This document shows positions 1 through 12,117 of a stretch of DNA of 64,000 nucleotides, in pieces (position 1 is the first letter of the stretch; every line of letters starts with the position of its first letter). The notes under the pieces are model-generated. The model was given only the letters and a program-made list of their open reading frames with translations, made no database searches and was not told the origin of the DNA. A program made the position numbers and the translations under genes. The DNA comes from Anaeramoeba flamelloides. Its lineage: Eukaryota > Metamonada > Anaeramoebidae. The stretch is taken from NCBI GenBank assembly GCA_027625915.1, contig JANTQA010000021.1:1488001-1552000 (forward strand). Reading direction: 5' to 3'.

Positions 1-2000
1 ATTCACCCACCCACCCACTCATTAATTAATTAATTAATTTGTTTAACTATTAATTATTTAAATAAATCTATTCAAGCTAATCGTTTAATTTTAGATTTGT
101 GATTTTTTTTCATTTATTGAGACATAAAATTGAATTTCTTTACAATAATATGAGCTATTTTGGTTCAAAAGAATTATTTTCATTTGATAGAATCAAATTT
201 TTTATGTATTACTTTGAATAAAAAAAAAATAATACCAATTTATAAAATAAATGGTTGGTTTCTCAATTAAATAAATTTTTCAAAGACTACGAATCTGTTT
301 TCATTTTTCATTTTTCGTTTTTAAGGAGCTATTAACCAAAAAAATATATATAATAGTGAATGTAATATTAAATTAAATATATTTTTTGTCACATCTTGAA
401 ATTGAAATACCAAGTAAAAATATAATTACTCGTAATACTATACTTATAAAAAATTAATTTTTAAATATGGATTAGTTTTTTTAAAAGTTTTGATCGATTT
501 TTTTATTCTGATTTCTGAAATGATCAAAATTTAAAATCTTTTCAAACGAATCGACCTTGATTTTTTTGGAAATTCAATTAATAATCAATACAATTTTGAT
601 AAAATTCTATATTTGATTTTATTATCCCAAAATAACTACTAGAATTGCACGGATAAAAATGTAAGAAATATCAGTTCTTCAAAATATTAATTCAAGGGGA
701 TTTATTGTCAAAAATAACTCCATTCATTAATCTCGTATTATATCCCATAATTATTATTCCTAGATATCTGGAATAATTCTTTTTTATATACAAAGTCAAT
801 TTCGTCTCAGTAGAAATCATTTTGAGTATTTTATTCAACTAAAAATTCAATTTTGAAATTTAATTTGGAAAATTAAAAAACTTTTTTTGAAAATCAAAAG
901 TAATTTTTGACAAATAAAAAAATCCCAAAAGTAATTAAATTTTCAAAAGAGAGGCAATAAAAAGAATCTCCAAAATTCTATAATCAACAACAATTATAAC
1001 AGTACACCTTGGAAAATATTGATTTCGTTTTGTAATATTTCAAAGATTAGAAGAATTATTACCTAATGAAGAAACACTAAATATTTTAAACAGGGATAAT
1101 AATTTTGTTTGGCTAAAAAAAAAAGTTGTTACTTTACTGATCATCATATTAAAAACTAGAAACCCATTCAAACATTTGTCTTTTAACAAAAATAACAAAT
1201 TATTTCCAAGCAGGGGAAAATTGAATCCAATATTTTAATCCAGGCGAATTCATTGTTAACAATAATATCTTGAATTTCAACCATTTCAAAAAAAAAATAA
1301 TTTCATTAAATAGAGTAAGAATTTTATATCTCTGTAGAAAATGTATAAAATTTCTGCCAAGAAAATGTAAAAAAAAAAAATCCTTTAGAATAATAAATAT
1401 TAGGTTACAATGAATACCAATATAACAACAATAATTTGTATCAATATAAATCACAATGATTTTTTTATCCCAGGAAAAAATTTTTTTATGTTGTTAAATA
1501 TAGTTTTTGGAATTTTTTTTTTTGGATTCAATGATAAAAAAAACACTAAAAATGTACTTTAATTTTTTATATATTTTCCCTTAACTTTTATTGAAAGTTT
1601 GTAGAATAAAAATTATATAAACATTAATTTATCTGAAATTTGAAACTTTTATCAAAGATTGATGAATGCCACCCCCTTTATCGTGATTTAATTAATTATA
1701 TCTATTGTGAAGTTAGTCTATCCGAAAAAAAAAAATAAAATCAAGTTAAGTTAACTCATTTTTAAATTAATTTTCCATAATTATGATTATTATTTCAAAT
1801 TTATTAGATCGTAAATATTAATTTTATTTTATTTTAATTCACAATATTATGAATAGGTCTTGTTATTATTTTAAATCCTAATACAACGAGAATGGAAATT
1901 TTTTTCAATGTAATAATTAAAAATATTGAAGTTAGAAAATCATCCATTTTTTTTTATTTATTATGAAGGGAGGAAACTAGTTTCCTCTTACAGATGTTAG
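1..2000. other. gene-free AT-rich DNA
   Basis: No protein gene, RNA gene or convincing splice structure was found here. The only structured component is the dispersed repeat listed at 555-1282. Short open frames are interrupted and low in complexity. Confidence 0.6.
555..1282 (-). repeat. dispersed repeat, copy 1 (inverted partner at 61081-61800)
   Basis: The reverse complement of this stretch aligns by eye along its whole length with 61081-61800, with scattered substitutions and small indels. Shared landmarks include the block ending at 1282 that matches the start at 61081, and the block at 555-580 that matches 61780-61800. Neither copy holds an intact frame. It may be part of an old retroelement or DNA transposon, but no domain is recognisable. 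Confidence 0.7.
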
Positions 2001-2081
2001 GTTTTTTCTAATTTAAGAAATAAACTAAAAATAATATTTAATTTTCAGTTTATTTCTTAAATTGAAAAAAAAAACAGTCTT
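2001..2081. repeat. small foldback hairpin (family A-like)
   Basis: An inverted repeat of about 35 bp per arm centred near 2042. The arms carry a T-run plus AAATAAAC-type core and its complement. It resembles the hairpin core of the larger foldback family seen at 2171, 12118, 17926, 27953 and 60410. Confidence 0.6.
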
Positions 2082-2170
2082 TATCTTTCCCAGAATTTAA
2101 AAAAATTGAGTAAAATCAATAATTTTTCTCCATACTTTTGAATTCTGGAAAAGTACTGTCCAGTTTTCTT

Positions 2171-2514
2171 GAGTTTTCTGTGTCATTTTGAAGTGTTCTA
2201 GGTTTTTTTTTTTACTTTTTGAAATAAACAGAAAATTTTCATACAGTCAGTTTCACTTTTAAGGCACAAACTTTCAACGAAATTTAAGGCACAATAAAAA
2301 TCTCAAATTAAGGCACAAAATTTGGAATTTTTTTTTTACAATTTATTTTTCACTAGAATTTGAATTTTGTGCTTTAATTTGAGATTTTTATTGTGCCTTA
2401 AATTTCGTTGAAAGTTTGTGCCTTAAAAGTGAAACTGACTGTATGAAAATTTTCTGTTTATTTCAAAAAGTAAAAAAAAAAACCTAGAACACTTCAAAAT
2501 GACACAGAAAACTC
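2171..2514. mobile_element. long palindrome: foldback element with a MITE in its loop
   Basis: Two arms of about 155-160 bp are near-perfect reverse complements around a short spacer at about 2332-2356. The outer part of each arm (2171-2241 and 2444-2514) is the family A hairpin, with a T-run, ACTTTTTGAAATAAAC and a complement on the other side. The inner part is a separate element at 2244-2441. Tail sequence to about 2640 carries further family A motifs ending in the short repeat CGACACTTTACGACACTTCT. No coding capacity is visible. Confidence 0.8.
2244..2441. mobile_element. MITE family B, copy 1 (TA-flanked, nested)
   Basis: A 198-bp element with long terminal inverted repeats starting CAGTCAGTTTCACTTTTAAG, flanked on both sides by TA (2242-2243 and 2442-2443). 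TA duplication and CAGT-type ends are typical of Tc1/mariner-derived MITEs. It sits at the centre of the surrounding hairpin, so the hairpin was there first. A second, diverged copy of nearly the same length lies at 34941-35136. Confidence 0.75.
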
Positions 2515-2639
2515 AAAAATAAACCAAGAACACTTAGCAGATAAAACAGAAAACCCAAGAAAAAAACCCACAACACTCCATAAATAAAACAGAAAACCTC
2601 AAGAAACCCTAGGCACTTGACGACACTTTACGACACTTC

Positions 2640-3920
2640 TCCTAATTTCTAAATTTTTGTTTAAGAAATCTACTGAATAGTTATAATTGCCTTTATCAAT
2701 AACCAATGATAAAATTAATACCTAGTCTTTATTTCAAATAATATCAAGAATATTATTCTTTAGTTGATTATTATTGTTGTTTATTTGAATTAATTCTTTA
2801 ATCCAAAATTTTCGATTTTTTCAATAGAATGGACAGTACCAAAGAAAATGATCCATACATTCTATTATTTCCAGGTTAGAATGATTGTTACATAAGTTAC
2901 AGAATTTTGTTATTAATTTATTTATATCATAAATATATGAATACCTGTTGAGATAATTTGTGAAATTTCTTAATTTTAAAATGGAAGTTGAGCCTATCCA
3001 TTTTAAATATTATTTCTCATTAGGTACTCTACGACAATACTGTTTGTTGATATTATTATTCTACCTAATAATTTTTAAATATTCTTGACCTTTCCATTCA
3101 GAACTATTTATAATTAACATTTGCCTAAAATTATTTAGATCTTCATTTAATAATTTTAAATTTTCTATTTCCTAATTGATATTTTCATCTTTTTTTTTTT
3201 TTGGAAAATTTTAATTGTTGTTAAATGTGATCAAAATCTAGTCTTTCTAATTTTTTTTTGAGTTTATCTCTTCTTTTGTAAATTGATATTCTGGCTTGGT
3301 CAGGTTTAGTTTCTGTTTTATAAATTACTCTTGGAGAGTATGGATTTATTTTTAAAAATTTTGTTAATTTTTTATTTAACCAAACATCTACCAAGTCAAA
3401 ATCTTTTTGATTTAGATTAAGAATTACAAGTCCATAAAATAATTGGCTAATATAAATTGATTTAAACATTTTTAATTTTACTCTATTGGCAAGTTTTTGT
3501 AGGGTAAAATTTTTTTTAATCTTTTTAAAACTATCTTTTTCCTTTTCAAACTTTTTTTGTAAATACTTTTCTGTTTCTAAACAAATTCCTAAATATTTTA
3601 TTTTGGATAAAGTTTTTGACTTTAGTGTTTTATCAGTATTTGAATTTATTCCAAATTCTTGAATAATTTTAAAAATTATTATTAATTTTTAGTCAATTTT
3701 TGACATTGGTGTCCTTCCGTTATTAAAATCAAATCATCTGTAAACCTATGGACATGTTTTACATGGTGTTTTATTTTTTCAATTAAAAAATGGCAGATAA
3801 ATACAAATAATAAATGCAAAAGTGGATCTACTTAATGAACCCCTAAAATAATCCATTTTTAATAGATTTTTTTCATTAAATCATAATTTTCATTATTTTT
3901 AATATGTTTTTTTTTGGACC
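2640..3920 (-). mobile_element. LINE (non-LTR retrotransposon) 3' fragment, copy 1
   Basis: On the minus strand a degenerate reverse transcriptase can be read. A motif of the F-T/A-DDL-I-L-I type lies at about 3728-3746, preceded upstream by a region aligning with the GSPLSPLLF segment of copy 2. It is followed by a body with the peptide FKSIYISQLFYGLVI (about 3430-3470) and a C-terminal stretch with CNLCNN and DHFLWYCPFY (about 2830-2930), which looks like the CxxC...H...C zinc-binding tail of LINE ORF2. It is 5'-truncated, as is usual for LINEs, and carries several stops and frameshifts. Its 3' end abuts foldback repeats. Confidence 0.75.
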
Positions 3921-6373
3921 ACCAATAAGAAATAAATAAATTTAAAAATAATTATTTTTGTTTTTGTTTGGAAAAATAAGAAGAAAGAAAATTAAATCAA
4001 TTATCTCGATTAAATTTTTTTTTGTTCTTTGGTTAAATTTTGACAAAAATTTTGTAACAAACTTCTTCATCAAAGACATAAATCATTAATAGATATTCTT
4101 AAAATTATCTTATAAGTTAATTATCAAATACAACAAATTTACATAAATATTTACAGGATGCTATTAATGAATTTCTTATACTGTTTTACTTTCTGATGAA
4201 TTATTTTCTTATCCCCTCCTAAAAAAAAATAAAATTGTATGTTGAAATTGGAAATATCCCCATTAACACGGAACCATACATCCATCAAGGTAAAGACAAT
4301 TTGGAATTTTTTTTTGCTCTTCCTTACTTAACTTTCAATTGCAAATACAATTTCGAATTATATTTTGGATTTTTTTTTTTTTAAATCACTAGAATCAATA
4401 AAAGTCCACCCATTTTCTTTATTATGGTTTAATTTCAACGAATAAGTCAAATTCATCATAAAAAATCAATAATATTTAATATTCCACTTTTAATTATTAT
4501 TACAATTATTATTGGTTTCTTAATTTACACAATAAGAAAGGGATATTAAATAGGTTTGAATTAATTAAAAAGGCAAAAAGAAAAATCTTCAGAAAATATA
4601 TTATTTTATAATTTTAGAATTTTTTTACAGATCATTTATTTAATGATATATAAGATTATAATAATAAAAATTTTAAATGGAACTTACAAATACTTGATAA
4701 TTTGATGATTTTTAATAATCTTAATAGATCCAAATTAATCCCCTTTTAAAAAAATATTGGAAGATTACAGATAGAAATCATCCACAAATAATTCTTATGT
4801 TAAAAATGATTTGTTTAAATCATATACAATACGGTTTGGACTCACCCAATTTACAATTTTGTAAAAATTGATTTGTTAATTTTTGATATTGATAAAATAC
4901 AAATAAAAAAAATTAAAAAATTGTTTGCTATCAAACATCCACGAAATTCCAAGCCAGATGTCCAAATAAAGCTATTGAAATTTAATATTGGACCTTTTCA
5001 AAGATTTTAAAATATATCTTCATTAGTATCTAGTATTGATCATAAATTCAACATATTTTAATGTAATTATTAGAATATATATCTAATAATTTGTTTAAAT
5101 GTTCGGAATAACTATATTTTACTTTGGGATAACCGAGATTATTGATAAAAGTAATAATAATAATAAATTCTAAATGGACCCATCTATATGATATGTATAA
5201 AATAACCAATCCAAACAAGTTATATATACCAGTCCCCATGAAATGTTCTTTAATTTTACTTTTTTACATATTTTTTTTACAAAAAAATGTCATTATTTTC
5301 GATAATTCTAAGAGGGGAGTCTTTTTTTTTTCCATTGTAGCAGTTACTTTTCGTTTCTCATTTTTCCTATTCAATCTTTCCACGAATAAGGTATTTCCAA
5401 AAAAGTGGGGAATTTTTTTTTTTTTACATTTCCTAAAAAATAATCTTTGTTAGTTGGTGTATTCATTAATTGAAAAGACCAAATCAAGATAAATATTAAT
5501 ACAGATTGAGTCAATGACTAATGTATTTATTTCAAAATATTTTTGTTGAAATATTTCTAAAAAATTACAAAAAATATAATAACACTTTTTTTGGTGAAAA
5601 CAATTTAAAACCAATTTCAGTAAAAAAAATAGAAATATGAAAAGGTTACAAATGATTTTTTAAACGATCAATGACAGTTATATGTTTTCAATTCTATTTG
5701 AAATTTTGTTAAGATTAAGCAAGTAATGGAAAAGATTTTTTGGATCAAAAAGAAAATAATAAACACCAATTTACACTTCCTAAAAAATACCCGATAAAAT
5801 CAAGATCAGAAAATTTAATATTTTATGTTTATGTAATAACAAATTAATAAAAAAATTGAATTATTATCAAGAATCAATCAATGATAGTTAATTATTTTGG
5901 ATATTTAAATACTTTTTTTGAAGATTGGGTTTAATAAAGAGATTTTAAAATCAATTTGCCCAACTTTCAGGAAATAGCTTGTATAAAAATTTTGAAATAA
6001 AATTAATAAAAATACGGAAAACAATATTGTCATTTTTTTATAGACATAATTTTAATAAACAGTTAAATAAAAAAAGAAATTTTTATTAATATTTACATAT
6101 TTTTTGATGAAAATTTTTTGTTAATCAATTAAAAATTTAAACTTGTGTCTTTTTTTTTCATCATACATATTAATCATTTAATAAAAGAATAATTCTTTAT
6201 TAGATTAAACAACAACAAAATAATATTTTTAATAAAAATTAACAAAATAAAAGATTACGATATTGTGGTTAAAAAGAAAAATAAGAAATTAAAAAACAAA
6301 ATAAGATATTATAACAACAAATAACAACAAGAAAAGAAAAGAAAAAATAAAAGAAAAAAAATTCAAACCCAAA
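3921..6373. other. gene-free AT-rich DNA
   Basis: No gene recognised. A minus-strand open stretch at 5048-5239 reads slightly less randomly than its surroundings but matches nothing I know. The final several hundred bases before 6373 probably include the 3' UTR of the ankyrin gene. Confidence 0.5.
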
Positions 6374-9300
6374 CTAAAAAAAATCATGAAATTCAAATTT
6401 TTCATTATAAATTTCATTTGAAAATACATGTATATCGCCATTATATTTTTTTATCAAATCCAAATCCATTTGTAAATTTATCTGAGTTGTCATCCGTAGT
6501 TGATGATTAAAAAGGACAAGTTTCATCTTATTTTGTGAACCGAATTGAAATTTTTTTGAAATCTCTATTAATAGCTCTTTTATTGAATTAATTTTATTTA
6601 AATTAAAATGTGTACTAGAATTTAAATTATTATTGTTTTGAGGGTGATAAATGATTTTGATAATTTTCATTTCAGCCTTCGAATTTAAAGATAAATTTGA
6701 AGTTGAAGTTATAGTTGAAGTCGAAGACGAAGAAGAATGGTCCGAGTGCTTTTTGTTTTTTTTGTTTTGGTCTTGGTGAAAAAGAAAATTAGCCCAACAA
6801 TCTTTTATTTTTTTTTTCGATTTGCCAATGCCGATGAGATCTAAAACGGACTTGTCTTGCTGGTTTGTTGTGTAAGGGTTTGCGCCCCGTTTTGCTAAAA
6901 AAATGGAAAAGTGTTCCATTTTATTTTTCGCGCACAGATGCAGAGCCGTATTCCCATTTAAATCTCTGAGGTTTAAATTGGCGCCCATTTCTACCAATAG
7001 GCGTGCCAATTTAAGGTTTTTGTTTTCAACTGCTTGCTGTAGCGCCGTTTGTTGCAATTCGCCATTTTTGGCATCGATGGGGGAATTGTACTTCAATAAA
7101 ACGATTGCAATTTCAATTGCTAAAGTGGCAATCGGATTTCTGGATGCGAATAACAAAGGAATTTCATTGCTATTGTTTTTAATTGCCACCCGTGCCTTTG
7201 ATTGCAATAAGAAACTTATCAATTCAAGATCGGAATTTAAAGTGGCGATATGCAGAGCGGTATTGCCCACAGAATCCTGTGCGTTGATATCTGCATTGTT
7301 TCTTAATAGAAATTTTACAATTTCGGTATTTCCTCTTACAGTGGCTGCGTGGATGGGGTAATTATTTTGGGAATTTGGCTTATTGATCAATAATTCATAA
7401 TCGATATCATAATTTTTTTTATTATTCCTTTCAAGATATTGAATAATTTTTAAATTATTTTTTTCAATTATAAAATGGATTGGGTTCATTTTATTCTTAT
7501 CCCAGATATCCATCTTGGCACCATTTCCAATTAATAATGTGATGCATTCAATGGATCCCGATTCAATGGCATAAAACAATGCAGTTCTTCCAGTATCATC
7601 TTGATCATTTATATCGATTTGATTTGTTGAGATTAGCAATTTTAAAATTTCGACATTGCCTATTTTTGCTGCAAAATGTAAAGTTGATATCTTATTTTCT
7701 TCAATTATTTTCGTTGGATCGGCATTATTATTTAATAATAATTTAATTATTTCAAGGTTTTCATTTTTTATGGCTAAAATTAATGCAGTGTACGAATTTA
7801 AATCCCTTAATTCTGTATCAATGCCTTCATTTAATAAATATTCAACCATTTTTAAATTACTTTGATTTGTCGCAATATGTAAAGCACTATATTTAAATTC
7901 AGTTTCTTGTTGATTTAGTAATAAGAATAATTTATCAACCTTATCATTTTCATTTTCACTTTTATATTCAATTTCATATTCAATTTCTTCCTGTTCTTGT
8001 TTTTTTTCCTGTTCTTTCTTTTTCTTTTGATCTTTATAATTTTCCTTTTCATTTTTAATATTAATATTTTTTTCTAGTTTTTGTTCTACCTTTGGATTTT
8101 CTTTTTCTTTTACTTCCCCGTTTCCCTTTTCATTTCCAGTTCCTTTTTGATTTCCGTTTTCATTTTCATTTTCATTCACATTTTCATTTTTCTTTTCTCT
8201 TTCTCTTTCGCCCCCATTTTCATTTCCAGTTCCTTTTTCATTTCCGTTTTCGTTTTCATTTTCATTTCCATTTTCATTTTCATTTTCATTTTTATTTTCA
8301 TTCTCATTTTCATTTTCATTTCTATTTTCATTTTCATTTCCAGTTCCTTTTTCATTTTTATTTTCATTTTTATTTTCATTCTCATTTTCATTTTCATTTT
8401 CATTTCTATTTTCATTTTCCCTTTCCTTTTCTGCTTGTTTAATTTTTTTCTTTTCATTTTCAACTATAAATTTTAAAATCTCTAACCTAGAATATTTGGC
8501 AGAATATAAAAAAGGGGTCATGCGAAAATATTCCATATGTATATGATTAAAATCAATTAATTCTATTTTTGAAAGGGTTTTGATTGTTTCGATTTGACCT
8601 AGTTCAATTGCCAATAGAACTGGAGTTAATTTCTTAAGATTGGGGAATTTATAGAGAGTTGGGAAATAATCGACAATTAAAAAAATTATTTCTTGTTTAA
8701 CTTTAGTTTGCTTAATATTAATTGCAAAATGTAAAATATTATCTCCTTCCTTTGTAGTTTCAAAAACAGCAGATTTATCTAGTTTGAAAATCATTTCCAG
8801 TAATTCAAGATCCTCCATCATTATTGCATTATATACATTATTTATTTCTAAAAATGATCGTACTTGCTTACTTTGCGAGACTTCAAAATCGGATAAAATA
8901 TCCCGAATAAAGCTATGAATAAACAACGATCCTTCTTTTTCCTGTAGGGAAGAATCGACCATTAGACCATCGTTCTCATTATTGTTATTATTCTTGCTTT
9001 TTTTGTTATGGGTCTTAATTTCTTTTTTTACTAATTTCTTTCGAACTATTGGGAAAATTGTATTTGTAAATGTGTCTTCTAATTGCTTTCGGAAATTAAT
9101 AAAATCTTTAAATGTTTTTTTAATATTCCACATTGAATTTAAACACCGGATATCAATGCTGTAGACACCGGGCTCCAATTCATCTCCGTGAGAAAACACT
9201 GCATACGATAATGGATATTTTGGTTCCACTGCATTGATTCGAATCAATTCTTGTATTTGTAATCTTGATTTCATTAAGGCGATCATTCGGTTCCAATTTT

Positions 9301-9658
9301 CTTTTTCTAAATCGGATTTTGCCATGATGTCAAGATGATATGTACCATATTTGATCCGGAAATTATATTCTTCTCTTTCATTGTGCTTTTCTATATTTTC
9401 ATCACTCAGCTGGACTATTTGCAAATAACTTAATGGTATGGAACTTGTTAAGTCCCTTTTTTTTAATTTTTCTTCCAAATCTTGTAATTTATTTTTTTCG
9501 AATTTAATTATGTGTAAAAATGTTTGAGACAATGTTAAATAAATTGTTGATTTTTTGTTTAAGACCCCACTCTTGGATTGGAAAATACCGGCCTTTATTG
9601 GCTTTCCTGAAAATTTTACTCCAAAACTGGTAACACTTGCTGTTTTACCAGTAGACAT
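6374..9658 (-). CDS. PH-PX-ankyrin repeat protein
   Basis: Single-exon gene, 1094 residues from the first in-frame ATG at 9658. The frame stays open upstream into a long poly-A run but without another ATG. A PH-like fold is visible at about residues 28-133, ending in the tryptophan-containing helix around ENWNRMIALM. A PX domain follows at about 160-290 with TFKDFINFRKQL in the position of the usual R-Y-S-D-F motif, suggesting phosphoinositide binding on endosomal membranes. Three ankyrin-like units come next. A low-complexity Asn/Glu/Lys-rich insert of roughly 190 residues then precedes some ten further ankyrin units, with TALHIAT and TALHLCA signatures. The last 80 residues could be a ubiquitin-like fold. 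The upstream neighbour ends only about 200 bp away on the same strand. Domain calls are by motif reading; the partner proteins are unknown. Confidence 0.8.
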   Translation of the reverse strand: MSTGKTASVTSFGVKFSGKPIKAGIFQSKSGVLNKKSTIYLTLSQTFLHIIKFEKNKLQDLEEKLKKRDLTSSIPLSYLQIVQLSDENIEKHNEREEYNFRIKYGTYHLDIMAKSDLEKENWNRMIALMKSRLQIQELIRINAVEPKYPLSYAVFSHGDELEPGVYSIDIRCLNSMWNIKKTFKDFINFRKQLEDTFTNTIFPIVRKKLVKKEIKTHNKKSKNNNNNENDGLMVDSSLQEKEGSLFIHSFIRDILSDFEVSQSKQVRSFLEINNVYNAIMMEDLELLEMIFKLDKSAVFETTKEGDNILHFAINIKQTKVKQEIIFLIVDYFPTLYKFPNLKKLTPVLLAIELGQIETIKTLSKIELIDFNHIHMEYFRMTPFLYSAKYSRLEILKFIVENEKKKIKQAEKERENENRNENENENENENKNENKNEKGTGNENENRNENENENENKNENENENGNENENENGNEKGTGNENGGEREREKKNENVNENENENGNQKGTGNEKGNGEVKEKENPKVEQKLEKNINIKNEKENYKDQKKKKEQEKKQEQEEIEYEIEYKSENENDKVDKLFLLLNQQETEFKYSALHIATNQSNLKMVEYLLNEGIDTELRDLNSYTALILAIKNENLEIIKLLLNNNADPTKIIEENKISTLHFAAKIGNVEILKLLISTNQIDINDQDDTGRTALFYAIESGSIECITLLIGNGAKMDIWDKNKMNPIHFIIEKNNLKIIQYLERNNKKNYDIDYELLINKPNSQNNYPIHAATVRGNTEIVKFLLRNNADINAQDSVGNTALHIATLNSDLELISFLLQSKARVAIKNNSNEIPLLFASRNPIATLAIEIAIVLLKYNSPIDAKNGELQQTALQQAVENKNLKLARLLVEMGANLNLRDLNGNTALHLCAKNKMEHFSIFLAKRGANPYTTNQQDKSVLDLIGIGKSKKKIKDCWANFLFHQDQNKKNKKHSDHSSSSSTSTITSTSNLSLNSKAEMKIIKIIYHPQNNNNLNSSTHFNLNKINSIKELLIEISKKFQFGSQNKMKLVLFNHQLRMTTQINLQMDLDLIKKYNGDIHVFSNEIYNEKFEFHDFF
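8110..8450 (-). repeat. coding hexanucleotide microsatellite (Asn-Glu)n
   Basis: Within the PH-PX-ankyrin gene the minus strand is a long imperfect (GAAAAT)n array encoding alternating Asn and Glu, broken by Lys, Arg and short GTGNEKG-like units. It lies in the reading frame between ankyrin repeats. Arrays like this expand and contract easily, so length is likely to vary between strains and assemblies. Confidence 0.85.
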
Positions 9659-9862
9659 TTCTAAATCGTTATTTGTATTAAACCAATATACACCTATATC
9701 TTGTTTTATTAAATCCAATATCCCTTTTTTTTTTTTTTTTTTTTTTTTTTTATTTATTAATATTTTTCATTTTTTTATTTTTTTTTCATTTTTTATTGGT
9801 TTGTTTTTTTTATTTTTAGAAAAAAATTAGAAAATATTTTAAAAAGGATTTATTTTGATTAT

Positions 9863-11012
9863 TTAGATTTTTTCTTTAAAAAACAGTTGGTAAATAAATT
9901 CTCTTACTTTATCTTTAGAATTAATAAAATTATTTAGGGATTGTAAATCTTTTATTAGCATTAAAGATGCATTGATCTGCTCATTTTTATTTTTGCCTTG
10001 TTTTTTTTGAATCATCTTCTGAACAGTTGATAAATCATTTATAGTATATGGTCCACCTTTTAATTGATATTGCTAGTTATAATTGTAATTTTTAAAATTA
10101 TAAATATAATTAATTAAAATAAATAACGAATAGGTATGAGAAATAATAAAAAAAAAAATAATAATAAATTAAGACACAATGGTTTTGAGTTGTCTAATAA
10201 AATTTTTTTGGATAATAAATAATTATTTTTAAAAAAAATTAGATTATTACTTGAGTAATTTTTGGAATTGTAAAATCAAAAAAAGATAATATTTGTTCTT
10301 CAACTTTTAATGTAATTCCATTTAAATGTTTATTAAAATAAGAACCCTTATCACCCATTTCAAGCTTAATAATTTCCAAAATACCAATATTTTTTTGAAT
10401 TTTGTCCAATTTCCCTTGTGTTTCCAAGAAAAATCCCATATTTGTCAAATATTTTGTGTTAAATTCCACAATGTAGTCCATAATATTTCGATTAAATTCT
10501 TGAAAATTGACTACAGTCTTTTTGAATTTATATTTTAAAGGGAAGCTATAATCAATACTCTTTCTTTTCAAAGCTATTTTTGGATCAATACTTTCACTTT
10601 CAGGTTGCTTTTGATTAAGTGATTCGCTACAAGAGCTCCTTTTCCCGAAAAAAAGATCTCCTTGATTTTCATACATTCTCGCAATTTTTTCAATTTTTTC
10701 GGAAAAGGTTAGATTTGAATGGTTGCTTATTGGCTCATTTTCATTATTCTTAATCTTATCTGTTGTATTTAATTGTTTTTTTCCTTTCAGAATATTTGAA
10801 ATATTTGTATTATTTTTTTCGTTTGGAGCTTCCTTTTTAGGTGATTTTTTAAAGCGGCTAAATGGCCGCAATCGAGACAATCCGTTTTTTTTTTGATTAG
10901 TGATAGGTTTGTCCTTGTTCTTGCTTTTCTTATTATTTTTCCTTTTTGGTTTTTTCGTCTTCTTCTTCTTCTTTTTGCTATCCTTTTTAAATATTGTATC
11001 CAAGTCTTTCAT
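9863..11012 (-). CDS. unrecognised two-exon protein, basic N-terminus
   Basis: Exon 1 is 10251-11012 and exon 2 is 9863-10072, joined in phase 0 by a 178-bp intron (donor GTAATA, acceptor ACTAG), giving 323 residues. The first 60 residues are Lys-rich and resemble a nuclear-localisation or polyanion-binding tail. A Ser/Asn-rich linker follows. Residues about 165-323 read as a helical domain with FNRNIMDYIVEFNTKYL and, across the splice, a stretch ending SLNNFINSKDKVREFIYQLF. I do not recognise the family. The exon-2 reading stays open for 69 codons and continues the helical pattern, which supports the join. The ankyrin gene starts about 200 bp downstream on the same strand; no shared function can be inferred. 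Confidence 0.7.
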
Positions 11013-12117
11013 AATTTTAATATTACTTTTGTTTGACTATAGATCATTAAATGAAAATAAGCAGAAAAAATAATGTTTAAATTAAAGAAACCAATTATAA
11101 TCATTTGAATTAAAATGAATCAATTATATTTGAATAAAATGTTGAATTTAACTCTGAAACAATTTGATTTTTTTAGGCTTTTTACTTTTTCCAAATTCCA
11201 TTTTTTTTTTTTTAAGTTATTTGGGTTCCTTCAGTTTCTACTCTTGATAATGTTTAAGTTTTTGTAAGTAAAGGGTGTAAAAATCCATTATAAGAATTGG
11301 TAAAGTTGTTCACGATTAGATATTAGATCAAAATTGGTTCTAATTAATCACAAGTGGACTGGACAGAAGTGACTGAAGTGGGTGGATTACAACTGAAGCG
11401 ATCTGTTTGTGCATTCACATACAATCCGCACAGTTGATAATTGGACTTGGTAACTGTTGTAGAGTTGGTATCTCGTGCTGGGGTTTTGCGAAAATAAGTT
11501 TTAAGAGACTTGGAAAAATAAAAATAAAAATAAAAAAAAAAAATTGGAAAACAAATTCTTATTATTAAAAATCAGCACATTAATTAAATAATTTTAAATT
11601 GTGATAGTTTAAAATTATTTTCATTAATTAATAATCGTGAAATCTATAAATTTACGCTTCAATTTTTGAGGGGAGATTTAAGAAAGAAAGAACTCGAGAG
11701 TGTAATTTACACTTCTTTGTCAATAAAAAAAAAAAAAATAATAATAATAATATTTTTTTTTATTTTTATTTTTTTACTCTCTTTCATTTCAGAAAACTAA
11801 ATTGAGTTTAAAATACTTCTAATAACTGTAATTAAAAGGTTCTTTTGAATACTCTTTGAATTAGGAGTCACACATTTAGTCACTTCAAAACTCTATCTTT
11901 AACAGATTAACAGCTCTTGAGAACTTAACCCTTGCCAATAAAGCTATACTCTCTTTCATTTCTTACTTTTCTTTCTCTTTTTATTGTCTTTTTTTCAAAA
12001 TAAAATTTTTTCTTTTCATTTTTTTAAAGAAAAGATATCCTATGAGCTATAATCCGGCTTCTATTAAAGCGCTGGTAAAAATATCTAAATAAATTTGGTG
12101 TTTTTAGGAAGTGCATA
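11013..12117. other. gene-free stretch upstream of the 323-residue gene
   Basis: No coding exon recognised. A segment at about 11335-11480 is richer in G+C than its surroundings but fits no tRNA or coding pattern. The direct repeat ACTCTCTTTCATTTC occurs near 11775 and 11951. Confidence 0.5.

Noticed and set aside
8081-8476. Phe/Ile/His-rich frames opposite the Asn-Glu array
   Set aside because: Reverse reading of a microsatellite; no start context or independent support.
11340-11480. Higher-G+C segment as a tRNA or small RNA gene
   Set aside because: No A/B box pair with correct spacing and no cloverleaf could be drawn.
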